Of a stretch of DNA of 64,000 nucleotides, positions 18,287 to 26,849 are shown one piece after another. Each line of letters begins with the position of its first letter. Within the stretch, counting starts at the first letter, position 1. Below the pieces are notes generated by a model. That model was given only the letters and a program-made list of their open reading frames with translations. It did no database searches and had not been told where the DNA came from. Source of the stretch: CADEED01 sp020442965 (GTDB lineage Bacteria; Pseudomonadota; Gammaproteobacteria; Steroidobacterales; Steroidobacteraceae); NCBI GenBank assembly GCA_041395525.1, contig JAWLAH010000001.1:1-64000 (forward strand), in the 5' to 3' direction. Position numbers and translations under genes: made by a program.

Positions 18287-19288
18287 TTACTCGACGCCGG
18301 CGGCGGTTGTATCGACGGTCACGACCACGCTGGCGCCGACCCGGAGTTGCCGCACTGGATCGTTGGCTGTGTCGTCCAGCCTGATGCGCACCGGGAATCG
18401 CTGTGTCACCTTGACCCAGTTGCCAGTCGCGTTTTCCGGCGGCAGGAGCGAGAACACCGCGCCGGACCCGGCGCCGATACTCTCGACGGACCCGTGTAAC
18501 GTGTGACCCGGATACATGTCTACCTCGACAGTCGCGGGCTGCCGCGGTCGTACATGCTGCAGATCAGTCTCTTTGAAGTTCGCATCAACCCACCAGTGAT
18601 CCGCTTCGACCAGGGAAAACAGTGGTTGGTTAGGGACGACGACCTGACCTGGGCGCAGCGTCAGATTGGCAATCCAGCCAGCCGCCGGTGCGACGACTTC
18701 GGCATAGCTGAGATTGAGCGCCGCCTGGTCAAGCGCCGCGATAGCAGCGCGCACACTGGCATTGCGAATCCCCGGGCTGCCCGCCTGCGACTTCGCTGCT
18801 GCCAGATTCGCGCGCGCCGCAGCCTCCTGTGCCGCCGCCTCGTTGCGCTGCGCCAGGGCTTGGTCGACTACAGCCTGCGCCACCAGGCCCGCCTTGCGCA
18901 GCGTCTGGTTACGCGACAACTCGGTGTTAGCTTGCAACAGCGCGGCCTGCGCTCCGGACAACTGCGCGCTCGCAGCACCGACGCTGTCACCGACCGAGGC
19001 TGCCGCGCGACGCGCCACCTCGAGCTGCGCATCCGCGGCGTCGCGAACGAGACGTAACTGCGCATCGTCGATACGAAACAGCCGATCGCCCTGCTCGACG
19101 CGCTGGTTCTCCACGACAGCGACCTCGATCACGCGGCCGCCGATCAGTGGCGCGATTGTCAGCACGTCCGCCTGCAGGTAGGCATCGTCGCTCGAGGGAT
19201 GCAGCTCTTGATGGCGCCACCAGACGAACAAGCCGGCCACGACAATTGCGATGGCCGCAATCAGCGCCACCATTTTCCAACGACTCAT
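18287..19288 (-). CDS. emrA: HlyD/EmrA-family membrane-fusion protein
   Basis: 333 residues. One N-terminal anchor (MVALIAAIAIVVAGLFVWW) is followed by a lipoyl-like half (DVLTIAPLIGGRVIEVAVVEN), an alpha-helical hairpin rich in Ala/Gln/Arg (about residues 85-185) and the second lipoyl/barrel part ('VVAPAAGWIANLTLRPGQVV', 'WWVDANFKETDLQHVRPRQPATV'). This is the EmrA architecture. Its ATG overlaps the stop of the upstream UMF1-type carrier by four bases, and emrB follows after six bases, so the three are likely co-transcribed. No TetR/MarR-type repressor is adjacent. Confidence 0.93.
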   Translation of the reverse strand: MSRWKMVALIAAIAIVVAGLFVWWRHQELHPSSDDAYLQADVLTIAPLIGGRVIEVAVVENQRVEQGDRLFRIDDAQLRLVRDAADAQLEVARRAAASVGDSVGAASAQLSGAQAALLQANTELSRNQTLRKAGLVAQAVVDQALAQRNEAAAQEAAARANLAAAKSQAGSPGIRNASVRAAIAALDQAALNLSYAEVVAPAAGWIANLTLRPGQVVVPNQPLFSLVEADHWWVDANFKETDLQHVRPRQPATVEVDMYPGHTLHGSVESIGAGSGAVFSLLPPENATGNWVKVTQRFPVRIRLDDTANDPVRQLRVGASVVVTVDTTAAGVE

Positions 19289-20553
19289 CGATTATTCCCC
19301 GGAGCATGCGCAGGGCGAACGCGAACCAACAGCGCAGCGCCGGCAATGAACAGTATCACGAGCGACAGGATTGAAGCACGTGAATCACCAGTAATGCCCG
19401 CAACGACCGCCACTAACAACGGTCCAAGCACCGTCGCAAACTTTCCCATCATGTTGTAGAAGCCGAAAAACTCCGCATTTTTTCCCGCTGGCACCATCTG
19501 TCCGAAGAGCGAACGTGACAGGCTTTGCACACCGCCCTGCACCAGGCCGACGACCACGGCCATGACATAGAACTCGACCACCGTATCGAGGAAGTAGGCG
19601 TAGAGGGTGACGCCGATATAAACGGCGAGGCCGATGAGGATTCCACGTTGGGCGCCGATCCGATCGCCGAGATAGCCGAACAACAGCGCCGCAGGAAAGG
19701 CGACAAATTGCGTCAGCAACAATGCGGCTAACAGACCGGCCGCCGGCAAGCCAAGCGACAGTCCATAGTCGATCGCCATCTTGATGATCGTGTTGACCGC
19801 GTCGATGTAGAGCCAGTACGCGAGTAGAAACATGACGATCGTTCGATAGTTGGCGACATGGCGTACGGTAGCGCCGAGCTCGCGCAGGCCGGCGCGAACC
19901 GCACGGCCCAGCGGGGCGGGCGCATCGACCTGGCGCAGCTCGACGTATCGCGCCAAGGGAACCGTGAACACCAGCCACCAGATCGCGACGCTGAGAAATG
20001 ACAGTTGCACGGCCGCTGCGGGGCCCGACAACCCGAACCACGCCGGCTTGAGCGTCAGCAGTACATTGAACGCAAAGAGCAACCCGCCGCCGAGATAGCC
20101 GGCCGAAAAGCCCAGCGCCGACACGCGATCGAATTCCGAGGGCTGTGCAACGTCGAGCAGCATGGAATCGTAGAAAACAATGGCGCCGTTGAACCCCATC
20201 GTGCCGAGCACGAACAGCAAGACTGCAAGCTGCCACTCGCCCTGCCCGACAAAATACAGGCCGGCAGTCGCCAACACTCCGAGCGCCGTCCACGCCAACA
20301 GAAACTGCTTGCGCTGACCACCACGATCGGCGATCGCCCCCAGCACTGGCGCTAACAACGCGATCGCGAAACCGGCGACCGCATTGGCAAGCCCGAGACG
20401 CACGGTACTCTGCGTGGGATCGGCACCGACACTCCAGAACTGTTTGAAGAAAGTCGGAAAGAATCCCGCCATCACCGTCGTTGCGAACGCCGAGTTGGCC
20501 CAGTCGTAGAGGGCCCAAGCCACGACTGGACGACGCTTGAGAAGTGCACGCAC
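19285..20553 (-). CDS. MFS transporter, UMF1 (Atg22-like) family
   Basis: 422 residues from GTG at 20553. The N-terminus 'VVAWALYDWANSAFATTVMAGFFPTFFKQFW' pattern is diagnostic of UMF1/Atg22-like carriers, followed by about 12 hydrophobic segments, 'LGAIADRGGQRKQFLL' and a late 'FGFYNMMGKFATVLGPLLVA' segment. Relatives are annotated as permeases of unknown substrate in bacteria; yeast Atg22 exports vacuolar amino acids. It lies between eptA and the emrAB pair with very short spacing, so co-expression with envelope-defence genes is likely. Confidence 0.88.
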   Translation of the reverse strand: MRALLKRRPVVAWALYDWANSAFATTVMAGFFPTFFKQFWSVGADPTQSTVRLGLANAVAGFAIALLAPVLGAIADRGGQRKQFLLAWTALGVLATAGLYFVGQGEWQLAVLLFVLGTMGFNGAIVFYDSMLLDVAQPSEFDRVSALGFSAGYLGGGLLFAFNVLLTLKPAWFGLSGPAAAVQLSFLSVAIWWLVFTVPLARYVELRQVDAPAPLGRAVRAGLRELGATVRHVANYRTIVMFLLAYWLYIDAVNTIIKMAIDYGLSLGLPAAGLLAALLLTQFVAFPAALLFGYLGDRIGAQRGILIGLAVYIGVTLYAYFLDTVVEFYVMAVVVGLVQGGVQSLSRSLFGQMVPAGKNAEFFGFYNMMGKFATVLGPLLVAVVAGITGDSRASILSLVILFIAGAALLVRVRPAHAPGNNR

Positions 20554-20562
20554 GCGCCTAGG

Positions 20563-22200
20563 CTAACCCGCGCGACAGCTCGCGAACAGATCCCGGTCGG
20601 ATTTGTAGGCGCGCGTTTCGACGTCGAGCAATCCCAGAACAGTGTCGAAAAGATTGTCGTGCGACGCTGGCTGCAGGGCTCGCGATCGGACGCAGGCAGG
20701 TGCTAGTCCGTTGTGCGTCGAAAAGCCCTTGGACATCCAGTACAGCATCGGCACTTCGAGCTGCACGTCGGGCGCGATCGGGTACGGAATGCCGTGCAAA
20801 TAGAAGCCGCCTTCCCCTAGCGACTCGCCGTGATCTGACACGTACAGGAGCGCTGTGTCGAATTGGTCTGCGTATTGCTGGAGCACGCCGATAGCGCGCG
20901 CCAATACTTCATCGGTGTACAGAATGCCGTTGTCGTAGGTGTTCACGACCTGCTTCTGAGTGCAGCGGCGCAACTCAGACGTGTCGCACGTGGGTGTGAA
21001 TCGCTCGAGCCGAGCCGGATATCGCTCGAAATACGCGGGCCCGTGGTTACCCATCTGATGCAATACGATAAGCCGACTGCCTCCAGGGGCCGCCAACGCT
21101 AGTTTGAGTTCTTCGACCAGAATCTCGTCGAGGCATTCGTCGCCTTTGCAGACCTGCGGCGCCAACGCCGGATCCACACGACGCGCATCGATGCCCGCTC
21201 CATCGCAGACACCCTTGCAGCCCGACTGATTGTCGCGCCAGAGCACCTTGATCGGCGTGCGAGCGACTATCTGCAGCAGGCCATCCGAGCGATGAATCAA
21301 GTCTTCGTCATATTCGGCCCGACCATATGACGAAAACATACAGGGCAGCGAAATTTCGGTGGACGTCCCGCAGGCGCGAGTGTTCTGGAATGCGACCACG
21401 TCCAGCTGCGAGAGTTCTGGATTCGTTTGCCGTTCATAACCATAGAGTGAGAAATTGGCAGCGCGCGCGGTTTCACCGATAACCACCACCAGCGCGACGG
21501 GGCGCTCTGCGGTGCGAGCGCGTTGGCCGAGTTTCGCATCGCCACCCACGAGCAATCGCGGCTTGACGCTGGAACTGGCGTCGCCCACGAGATTCTTGGT
21601 CGTCGAATAGACGAGATTCGCGGGCGTGACCAAATAGCGCAATTCGCGTTGATTGCGCATCAGCGATGTAAAGTCGCGATTGACGACCAGCAACGCCAGC
21701 GCAGCAACCACTAGCGCGGCGATGACCGTCAGCAAGCGTCGCCCCGCTGCCCGGGCCCAAGACCAGGTGCGCAGCTCCGCCCACCAGACGAAGGCGACCG
21801 CCGGTGCGGCAAATGCGATGGTCTGCAAGATCAGCGACCAAGATATCAGGTCACTCGCTTCACGCAGATCGGTACGCCAGACATTGCGCATCATCGTCGG
21901 GTCGAGAAGCGCTGCGTAGCTGCGCATGTAGAAGCTCGCCGCGCCGGTCGCAATCAGTGCCACCGTGAGCCACAGCCTGACGATCCGCCGTTCAGCGATC
22001 AGCACCAGTAGCACGTACTGAACCGCGATGATCGCGATACCCACGCATAAGGCGAACAGCCAGGTGGCGCCCTCGTTCCATGAGCGCCCCGCGAGCACGC
22101 CTTGCCACCACGGCAGATTGCCAAAAAGCATGATGTAGAGACTGACCAGAGCGACGAGCGTCTCAGTCGACAGCACGGGTGGAACGATGCGCTTGATCAA
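20563..22200 (-). CDS. eptA: Phosphoethanolamine--lipid A transferase
   Basis: About 545 residues. Five hydrophobic segments occupy the N-terminal third; the periplasmic sulfatase-like domain carries the nucleophile-threonine segment GTSTEISLPCMFS, 'LIVLHQMGNHGPAY' and the metal-binding 'VSDHGESLGEGG' near the C-terminus. Paired cysteines typical of EptA disulfides are present (CKGVC, CKGDECL). It would add phosphoethanolamine to lipid A and lower polymyxin binding. The start is uncertain: an ATG at 22305 would overlap the upstream ATP-grasp gene by 68 bases; TTG at 22200 keeps a basic N-terminal tail (LIKRIVP) before helix 1, and GTG at 22176 is a further alternative. Confidence 0.9.
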   Translation of the reverse strand: MIKRIVPPVLSTETLVALVSLYIMLFGNLPWWQGVLAGRSWNEGATWLFALCVGIAIIAVQYVLLVLIAERRIVRLWLTVALIATGAASFYMRSYAALLDPTMMRNVWRTDLREASDLISWSLILQTIAFAAPAVAFVWWAELRTWSWARAAGRRLLTVIAALVVAALALLVVNRDFTSLMRNQRELRYLVTPANLVYSTTKNLVGDASSSVKPRLLVGGDAKLGQRARTAERPVALVVVIGETARAANFSLYGYERQTNPELSQLDVVAFQNTRACGTSTEISLPCMFSSYGRAEYDEDLIHRSDGLLQIVARTPIKVLWRDNQSGCKGVCDGAGIDARRVDPALAPQVCKGDECLDEILVEELKLALAAPGGSRLIVLHQMGNHGPAYFERYPARLERFTPTCDTSELRRCTQKQVVNTYDNGILYTDEVLARAIGVLQQYADQFDTALLYVSDHGESLGEGGFYLHGIPYPIAPDVQLEVPMLYWMSKGFSTHNGLAPACVRSRALQPASHDNLFDTVLGLLDVETRAYKSDRDLFASCRAG

Positions 22201-22237
22201 GTGGGCGAAGCCTGCTGAACGATAGTGCGCGGCAAAC

Positions 22238-23116
22238 TTAGCACGTACCGAGACGGCGGCACACGGCCGCCGCAAATCGTTCCGCCGAGCCGACGCCCTG
22301 GGCAAAAAACAATGAAGGCTCGGTCAGCTCGAGTTCGAGAATCTGCGGTGTACCGTTATCCGATTCAATCAGGTCCACGCGTGCGTAGAGTGGCGCGCCG
22401 CCAGGAATCGCGACCACCGCACGAGCACCTACTACCAATTCGTCGGCACTGGCTCTACGTGCGCTGATGTCCTCGGTCGCAAACAGCCCGGTAACGTCAC
22501 CGCCCCCCGCCCGCAACAGCGGACCCTTGCGAATCGCATGACTGAACGAACCGTCGAAAAACATCAACGCGGATTCGCCGCGCTGCTCCACCCGCGCGAG
22601 GTAGGGTTGCACGAGGACCGTACGTCCCGCCGCGTGCAGGGCGGCTGCATGCGCACGAGCGCTGCGTTCGTCGGCGCGAACGAAACGCCGCGCGCCGCGC
22701 GATCCGGCCCCGATGGACGGCTTCACGACCCACTCATCGGCGTCTGGAAACTGTACCGCTTCGCCAGGGTCCGCGAACAGAGACGGAATGACTGGCAGCC
22801 CACGTCGCGCGAGGTCCGCAAGGTAACGTTTGTCCGTGTTCCAACGCACCAGCGTCGGTGGATTCAGCACTTGGGTCACGCGTGCCGTGCGTTCGACCCA
22901 CTGGAGAAATTCGTCGATCCGCTCGACGTAGTCCCAAGTGGAGCGCAGCAGCGCAACGTCGTAGCGCGACCAGTCGACGGTCGCGTCGTCCCAGCTCGGC
23001 TGCTCGACGGCCACTCCCTGGGTCATTAGCGCGACGCTCAGCGGCGCAAGATCCGCATCGAGCGCACGAGCCGCGTCTACGGTAATCAGTGCAACGATCG
23101 GCGAACTGCTGAGCAT
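22238..23116 (-). CDS. ATP-grasp domain protein (RimK/DcsG-like)
   Basis: 292 residues. An N-terminal 'SPIVALITVDAARALDADLAPL' pre-ATP-grasp region is followed by 'YDVALLRSTWDYVERIDEFL', the ATP-grasp lysine segment 'EWVVKPSIGAGSRGARRF' (about residue 130) and a metal-binding C-terminal part 'ILELELTEPSLFF'. This matches a family of uncharacterised ATP-grasp ligases that includes DcsG-like proteins (cyclic/peptide-like ligation). Substrate unknown. It sits 32 bases after prfC and is followed directly by eptA. Confidence 0.82.
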   Translation of the reverse strand: MLSSSPIVALITVDAARALDADLAPLSVALMTQGVAVEQPSWDDATVDWSRYDVALLRSTWDYVERIDEFLQWVERTARVTQVLNPPTLVRWNTDKRYLADLARRGLPVIPSLFADPGEAVQFPDADEWVVKPSIGAGSRGARRFVRADERSARAHAAALHAAGRTVLVQPYLARVEQRGESALMFFDGSFSHAIRKGPLLRAGGGDVTGLFATEDISARRASADELVVGARAVVAIPGGAPLYARVDLIESDNGTPQILELELTEPSLFFAQGVGSAERFAAAVCRRLGTC

Positions 23117-23148
23117 ACGAATATCCTTGGCGGTCTGCTCTGGGCAGG

Positions 23149-24739
23149 TCAGGTTGCGAGATGCTCGCGCGTCGCGCTGAATTTGACAGCCGGCCAGCGC
23201 TCGAGTGTCAGCTCGAGGTTGACTCGCGAGGGCGCCAGATATACCAGTGCGTCCGAATGATCGATCGCCAGGTGATCGTGCGCCTTGCTCTGAAACTCGG
23301 CCCGCTTCCTGTCATCCTCGGCGTAGACCCAACGCGCCGTGTACACGCCGATCGTCTCGAACGTGCATTGCACGCCATATTCGTCCTGCAATCGAAAAGC
23401 GACCACGTCGAACTGCAGTTGTCCGATCGCTCCCAGTATCAGGTCGTTGTTGCGCAAGGGTCGGAACAACTGGGTCGCGCCCTCCTCGCAGAGCTGCTCG
23501 AGACCCTTGGCAAGTTGCTTCATGCGCAACGGGTCTTTCAACACCGCGCGCCGGAACATTTCGGGTGCGAAGTTAGGAATGCCCGTGAACGTGAGCCGCT
23601 CGCCCTCGGTAAACGTATCGCCGATGTTGATCGTGCCGTGGTTATGGAGGCCGATGATGTCGCCAGCGAAAGCCTCGTCGGCCGCTTGACGCTCGGCCGC
23701 CATGAACGTGAGCGCGTCGGATATCCGAACTTCCTTTGCGAGCCGTACGTGATGCAAGCGCATGCCGCGCGAGTACTTGCCCGAACAGAGGCGCATGAAT
23801 GCGATTCGATCCCGGTGCTGTGGATCCATGTTGGCCTGAATCTTGAACACGAATCCTGTTAGCTTGGGTTCTCTCGCATCGACGACACGCTGTATCGCGG
23901 CGCGTGGCAATGGCGCTGGCGCATGCGTGACGAAGGCGCTCAACAGCTCTTCCACGCCGAAGTTGCTGATCGCCGACCCAAAGAACACCGGCGTTTGCTT
24001 GCCGGCAAGATACTCGGCGAGTGCGAACGGCTCGGACGCACCGCGTACGAGTTCAATTTCATCGATGAACACGGCGGCACGATCCCCCAGGAAATCGCGC
24101 GCCTCATCACTCAGCAGCCCGTCGATCGTACGATTCTCGCCGCGCGTGCCGCGTTCCGCGGCCGTGTAGACATAGATCCGGTCTTCGATCAAGTGATACA
24201 CGCCGACCAGATCACGGCCCATGCCGATTGGCCAGGTCATCGGTGTCGTGCGGATGCTCAACACGCGCTCGATTTCATCTAACAACTCGATCGGCGGGCG
24301 GCCCTCGCGATCGAGCTTGTTGATGAACGTCATGATCGGTGTGTCGCGCAAGCGACAGACATCCATCAACTTGACGGTGCGTTCTTCCACACCCTTGGCA
24401 CAGTCGATCACCATCAATGCCGAATCGACCGCTGTGAGCGTGCGATAGGTGTCCTCGGAAAAAGTCCTCGTGGCCCGGCGTATCCAGCAGATTGACGAGG
24501 CAATCGCGATACGGAAACTGCATGACCGACGAAGTGACCGAGATGCCGCGCTGCTGCTCGAGGCGCATCCAGTCAGAGGTCGCGTGCCGAGCGGCCTTGC
24601 GCCCCTTGACGGTGCCCGCGAGCTGAATGGCGCCGCCAAACAGCAGCAACTTCTCGGTCAGCGTGGTCTTGCCGGCGTCGGGGTGCGAAATAATGGCGAA
24701 CGTGCGGCGGCGAGCGATTTCCTGCTCGATTGAACTCAT
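23149..24739 (-). pseudogene. prfC: Peptide chain release factor 3, interrupted by a +1 frameshift
   Basis: The gene starts at ATG 24739 (MSSIEQEIARRRTF, then the P-loop SHPDAGKTTL) and reads correctly to DTPGHEDF, then leaves frame at an A5 run on the plus strand (24459-24463; T5 in the gene). Removing one T gives the expected family sequence HEDFSEDTYRTL and continues in the frame ending at 23149. The corrected product would be 529 residues, exactly the E. coli RF3 length, with all GTPase motifs (FINKLDREGR for the NKxD motif) and the C-terminal domains intact. RF3 recycles RF1/RF2 after termination and is not essential in E. coli. Sequencing error or true inactivation are both possible; nothing suggests programmed frameshifting in this family. 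Confidence 0.88.
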
Positions 24740-24778
24740 CGGCCTTCGCTGGAAAAATGGGTCGCGGATTGTACCCGA

Positions 24779-25279
24779 TCAGCCAGTGCGCGGTCGCCTG
24801 CCGCGCAAGGAGGTACGCAAGATCACCGCGTCCTCGCGCCCGTGCACCGCCTGATAGTAGCCGCGCCGCATGCCGACCTGCTCGAACGCCAGCGATTGGT
24901 ACAGGCGGATGGCGGCCGTATTGGTCGGTCGCACCTCCAAGAAAATCTCGAGCATTCCAGCGGCAGCGCCAACGTCCATGAGGTGCTCCAGCAGCCGCCT
25001 GCCAAGGCCGCGCGCGCGAAAAATAGGTTGCACACAGACGTTGAGGATATGTGCCTCGCCCGCACCGCTGCTCATCACACCATAGCCGATGATCTGCGCG
25101 CCGAGATCGAGGACGCGGCAGGTGTAGCCCACCCGCACGCAATCGCGAAATATCCCCTCGCTCCACGGGAACGGATACGACAAGCGCTCCAATGCAACGA
25201 CCTCGGGCACGTCGCTCTCCAACATCGGGCGCAAGGCGATCTCTGGCAGGGGACGGAGCTCGTCAGACGCGGCCGCCAT
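24779..25279 (-). CDS. rimI: Ribosomal-protein-S18 alanine N-acetyltransferase
   Basis: 166 residues. The GNAT fold is recognisable: 'IALRPMLESDVPEVVALERLSYPFPWSEG' at the N-terminus, which is characteristic of RimI, then the acetyl-CoA-binding motif A 'PIFRARGLGRRLLEHLMD' and 'LEVRPTNTAAIRLYQSLAFEQVGMRRGYY'. RimI acetylates the N-terminal alanine of ribosomal protein S18. It begins three bases after the stop of the uracil-DNA glycosylase gene, a common pairing. Confidence 0.92.
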   Translation of the reverse strand: MAAASDELRPLPEIALRPMLESDVPEVVALERLSYPFPWSEGIFRDCVRVGYTCRVLDLGAQIIGYGVMSSGAGEAHILNVCVQPIFRARGLGRRLLEHLMDVGAAAGMLEIFLEVRPTNTAAIRLYQSLAFEQVGMRRGYYQAVHGREDAVILRTSLRGRRPRTG

Positions 25280-25282
25280 CGA

Positions 25283-25981
25283 CTAACGCTCCGTGGCCGC
25301 CTGCGTTGACTGCAGCGTGGCGCAAGCAAACTTGAGGTCGTCCCAGGCCTTGCGCTTCTCGGCCGGCGCTCGTAGCAAATAGGCCGGATGATAAGTGACG
25401 ATCAACGGGGTCGAGCGTTCGCCGAACGAATGCACGCGACCGCGTAGGCGGCCCAGCGGCGCGTCGGTCCCTAATAGGTTCTGCGCTGCGACACGTCCGA
25501 CGGCCAGGATCAACCGCGGGCGAATCAGACCGATCTGCCGCTCCAGATACGGCCGGCATTGCGCCACTTCTTCAGGCTTGGGATCGCGATTCCCTGGCGG
25601 ATGGCATTTGAGTACATTGGCGATGAACACGGTCTCGCGCGACAGGCCGATTGCACGCAGCATCTCATCTAACTGCTTGCCGGCGCGCCCGACGAAAGGC
25701 TCGCCACGACGGTCTTCCTCGGCTCCCGGGGCTTCGCCGACGATCATCCAGTGCGCGTCGCGGGCACCGACGCCGAATACGGTTTGCGTGCGTCCCGCGT
25801 GCAAGCCGCAGCGCTGACAACTTGCCACTTGCCCGCAAAGGCTGTCCCAGTCGCCCGGTTGATTCGCGGGCGTAGGTGGCGACGGGACATGCGACTCGGG
25901 CTCAACGCGTGTGGTGCGCATTCGCCAAGCCTCGATGCCCAGTGCTCGCAGATAAGCTTGCCGCATCGCCAAATCGCTCAT
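25283..25981 (-). CDS. Uracil-DNA glycosylase, family 4-type (Fe-S)
   Basis: 232 residues from ATG 25981; a longer frame exists but would run into pssA. Four cysteines suited to a 4Fe-4S cluster are present: CQRCGLHAGR and KCHPPGNRDPKPEEVAQC. The active-site segment 'VGEAPGAEEDRRGEPFVGRAGKQLD' and 'VTYHPAYLLR' are typical of family 4 UDGs, which excise uracil from DNA. A poorly conserved proline-rich linker covers about residues 25-45. It precedes rimI with three bases between them. Confidence 0.92.
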   Translation of the reverse strand: MSDLAMRQAYLRALGIEAWRMRTTRVEPESHVPSPPTPANQPGDWDSLCGQVASCQRCGLHAGRTQTVFGVGARDAHWMIVGEAPGAEEDRRGEPFVGRAGKQLDEMLRAIGLSRETVFIANVLKCHPPGNRDPKPEEVAQCRPYLERQIGLIRPRLILAVGRVAAQNLLGTDAPLGRLRGRVHSFGERSTPLIVTYHPAYLLRAPAEKRKAWDDLKFACATLQSTQAATER

Positions 25982-26001
25982 GGCCACCCGCCCGCGCCCA
26001 A

Positions 26002-26754
26002 TTAACGCCTGAGCCGCAGCACGCGGCGCCAGAGCCACAGCGCAGGCGCAGACAGCCCATAGGTCGCGAACATCGCAAACAGCATGGTGGGCGGATCGAT
26101 CGCGATAAAGACGAAAGCCAGCAGTACGGTAGTCAGCGTCACGAATCTGACGCGCCGATCATCGTCGACTTGCTTGAGACTGGGGTAACTAAATGATGAA
26201 ACCATCAAAGCACCTGCGAGACCCGTCACCGTAATGGCAAGAATCAGCCCCGTCAGACCGGGCTGACGCCACTGGCTCCACAACCATACGAAGGCCGCGA
26301 CCGCCGCCGCCGCTGACGGGCTCGGCAAACCCTCGAAAAAGCGTTTGTCCGAGGCCGAGCGCGCATTGAAGCGTGCCAGCCGCAACGCCGCCGCGGCCGC
26401 ATAGAAAAACGCCACGATCCAGGCAAAGCGCCGCCAGGTATCGCCATACTCGGCGATACGCACTACGCCCCACTGGTAGGTCACGATCGCTGGTGCAACG
26501 CCGAATGCCACCATGTCGGCGAGACTGTCGTATTCCTTGCCGAACGCGCTTTCGGTACCGGTCCACCGGGCGATTCGGCCGTCCAAGCCATCAAACAGCA
26601 TCGCGACAAAGACCGCGATGCCGGCCCGTTCAAAATTGCCATCAATCGCCGCCACGATGGCGTAGAAGCCTGAAAACAGGCAGCCAGTCGTCATCACGTT
26701 CGGAAGAATATAGATGCCGCGCCTGCGATTGCGCGCGCCGTTGGATTCCGTCAT
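26002..26754 (-). CDS. pssA: CDP-diacylglycerol--serine O-phosphatidyltransferase
   Basis: 250 residues from ATG 26754; an upstream in-frame TTG at 26805 is less likely because the family starts close to 'RGIYILPNVMTTGCLFSGFYAI'. The CDP-alcohol phosphotransferase motif is intact (DGLDGRIARWTGTESAFGKE then YDSLAD). About seven or eight hydrophobic segments follow. It makes phosphatidylserine from CDP-diacylglycerol and serine, the precursor of phosphatidylethanolamine; no psd gene is adjacent. It is divergent from proS across about 95 bases. Confidence 0.93.
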   Translation of the reverse strand: MTESNGARNRRRGIYILPNVMTTGCLFSGFYAIVAAIDGNFERAGIAVFVAMLFDGLDGRIARWTGTESAFGKEYDSLADMVAFGVAPAIVTYQWGVVRIAEYGDTWRRFAWIVAFFYAAAAALRLARFNARSASDKRFFEGLPSPSAAAAVAAFVWLWSQWRQPGLTGLILAITVTGLAGALMVSSFSYPSLKQVDDDRRVRFVTLTTVLLAFVFIAIDPPTMLFAMFATYGLSAPALWLWRRVLRLRR

Positions 26755-26849
26755 TCCCTGATGATAGGCGTGCAGCACGCGCACGACTAGGGAACCGGTG
26801 ATCAATTCCCATGGAAGATTGAACAGAGGTTCCCTAGACTTGCGGCCCT

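Noticed and set aside
24459..24463. Programmed frameshifting in prfC
   Set aside because: Known programmed shifting concerns prfB; no stimulatory Shine-Dalgarno-like element or in-frame stop at the slip site is seen here.
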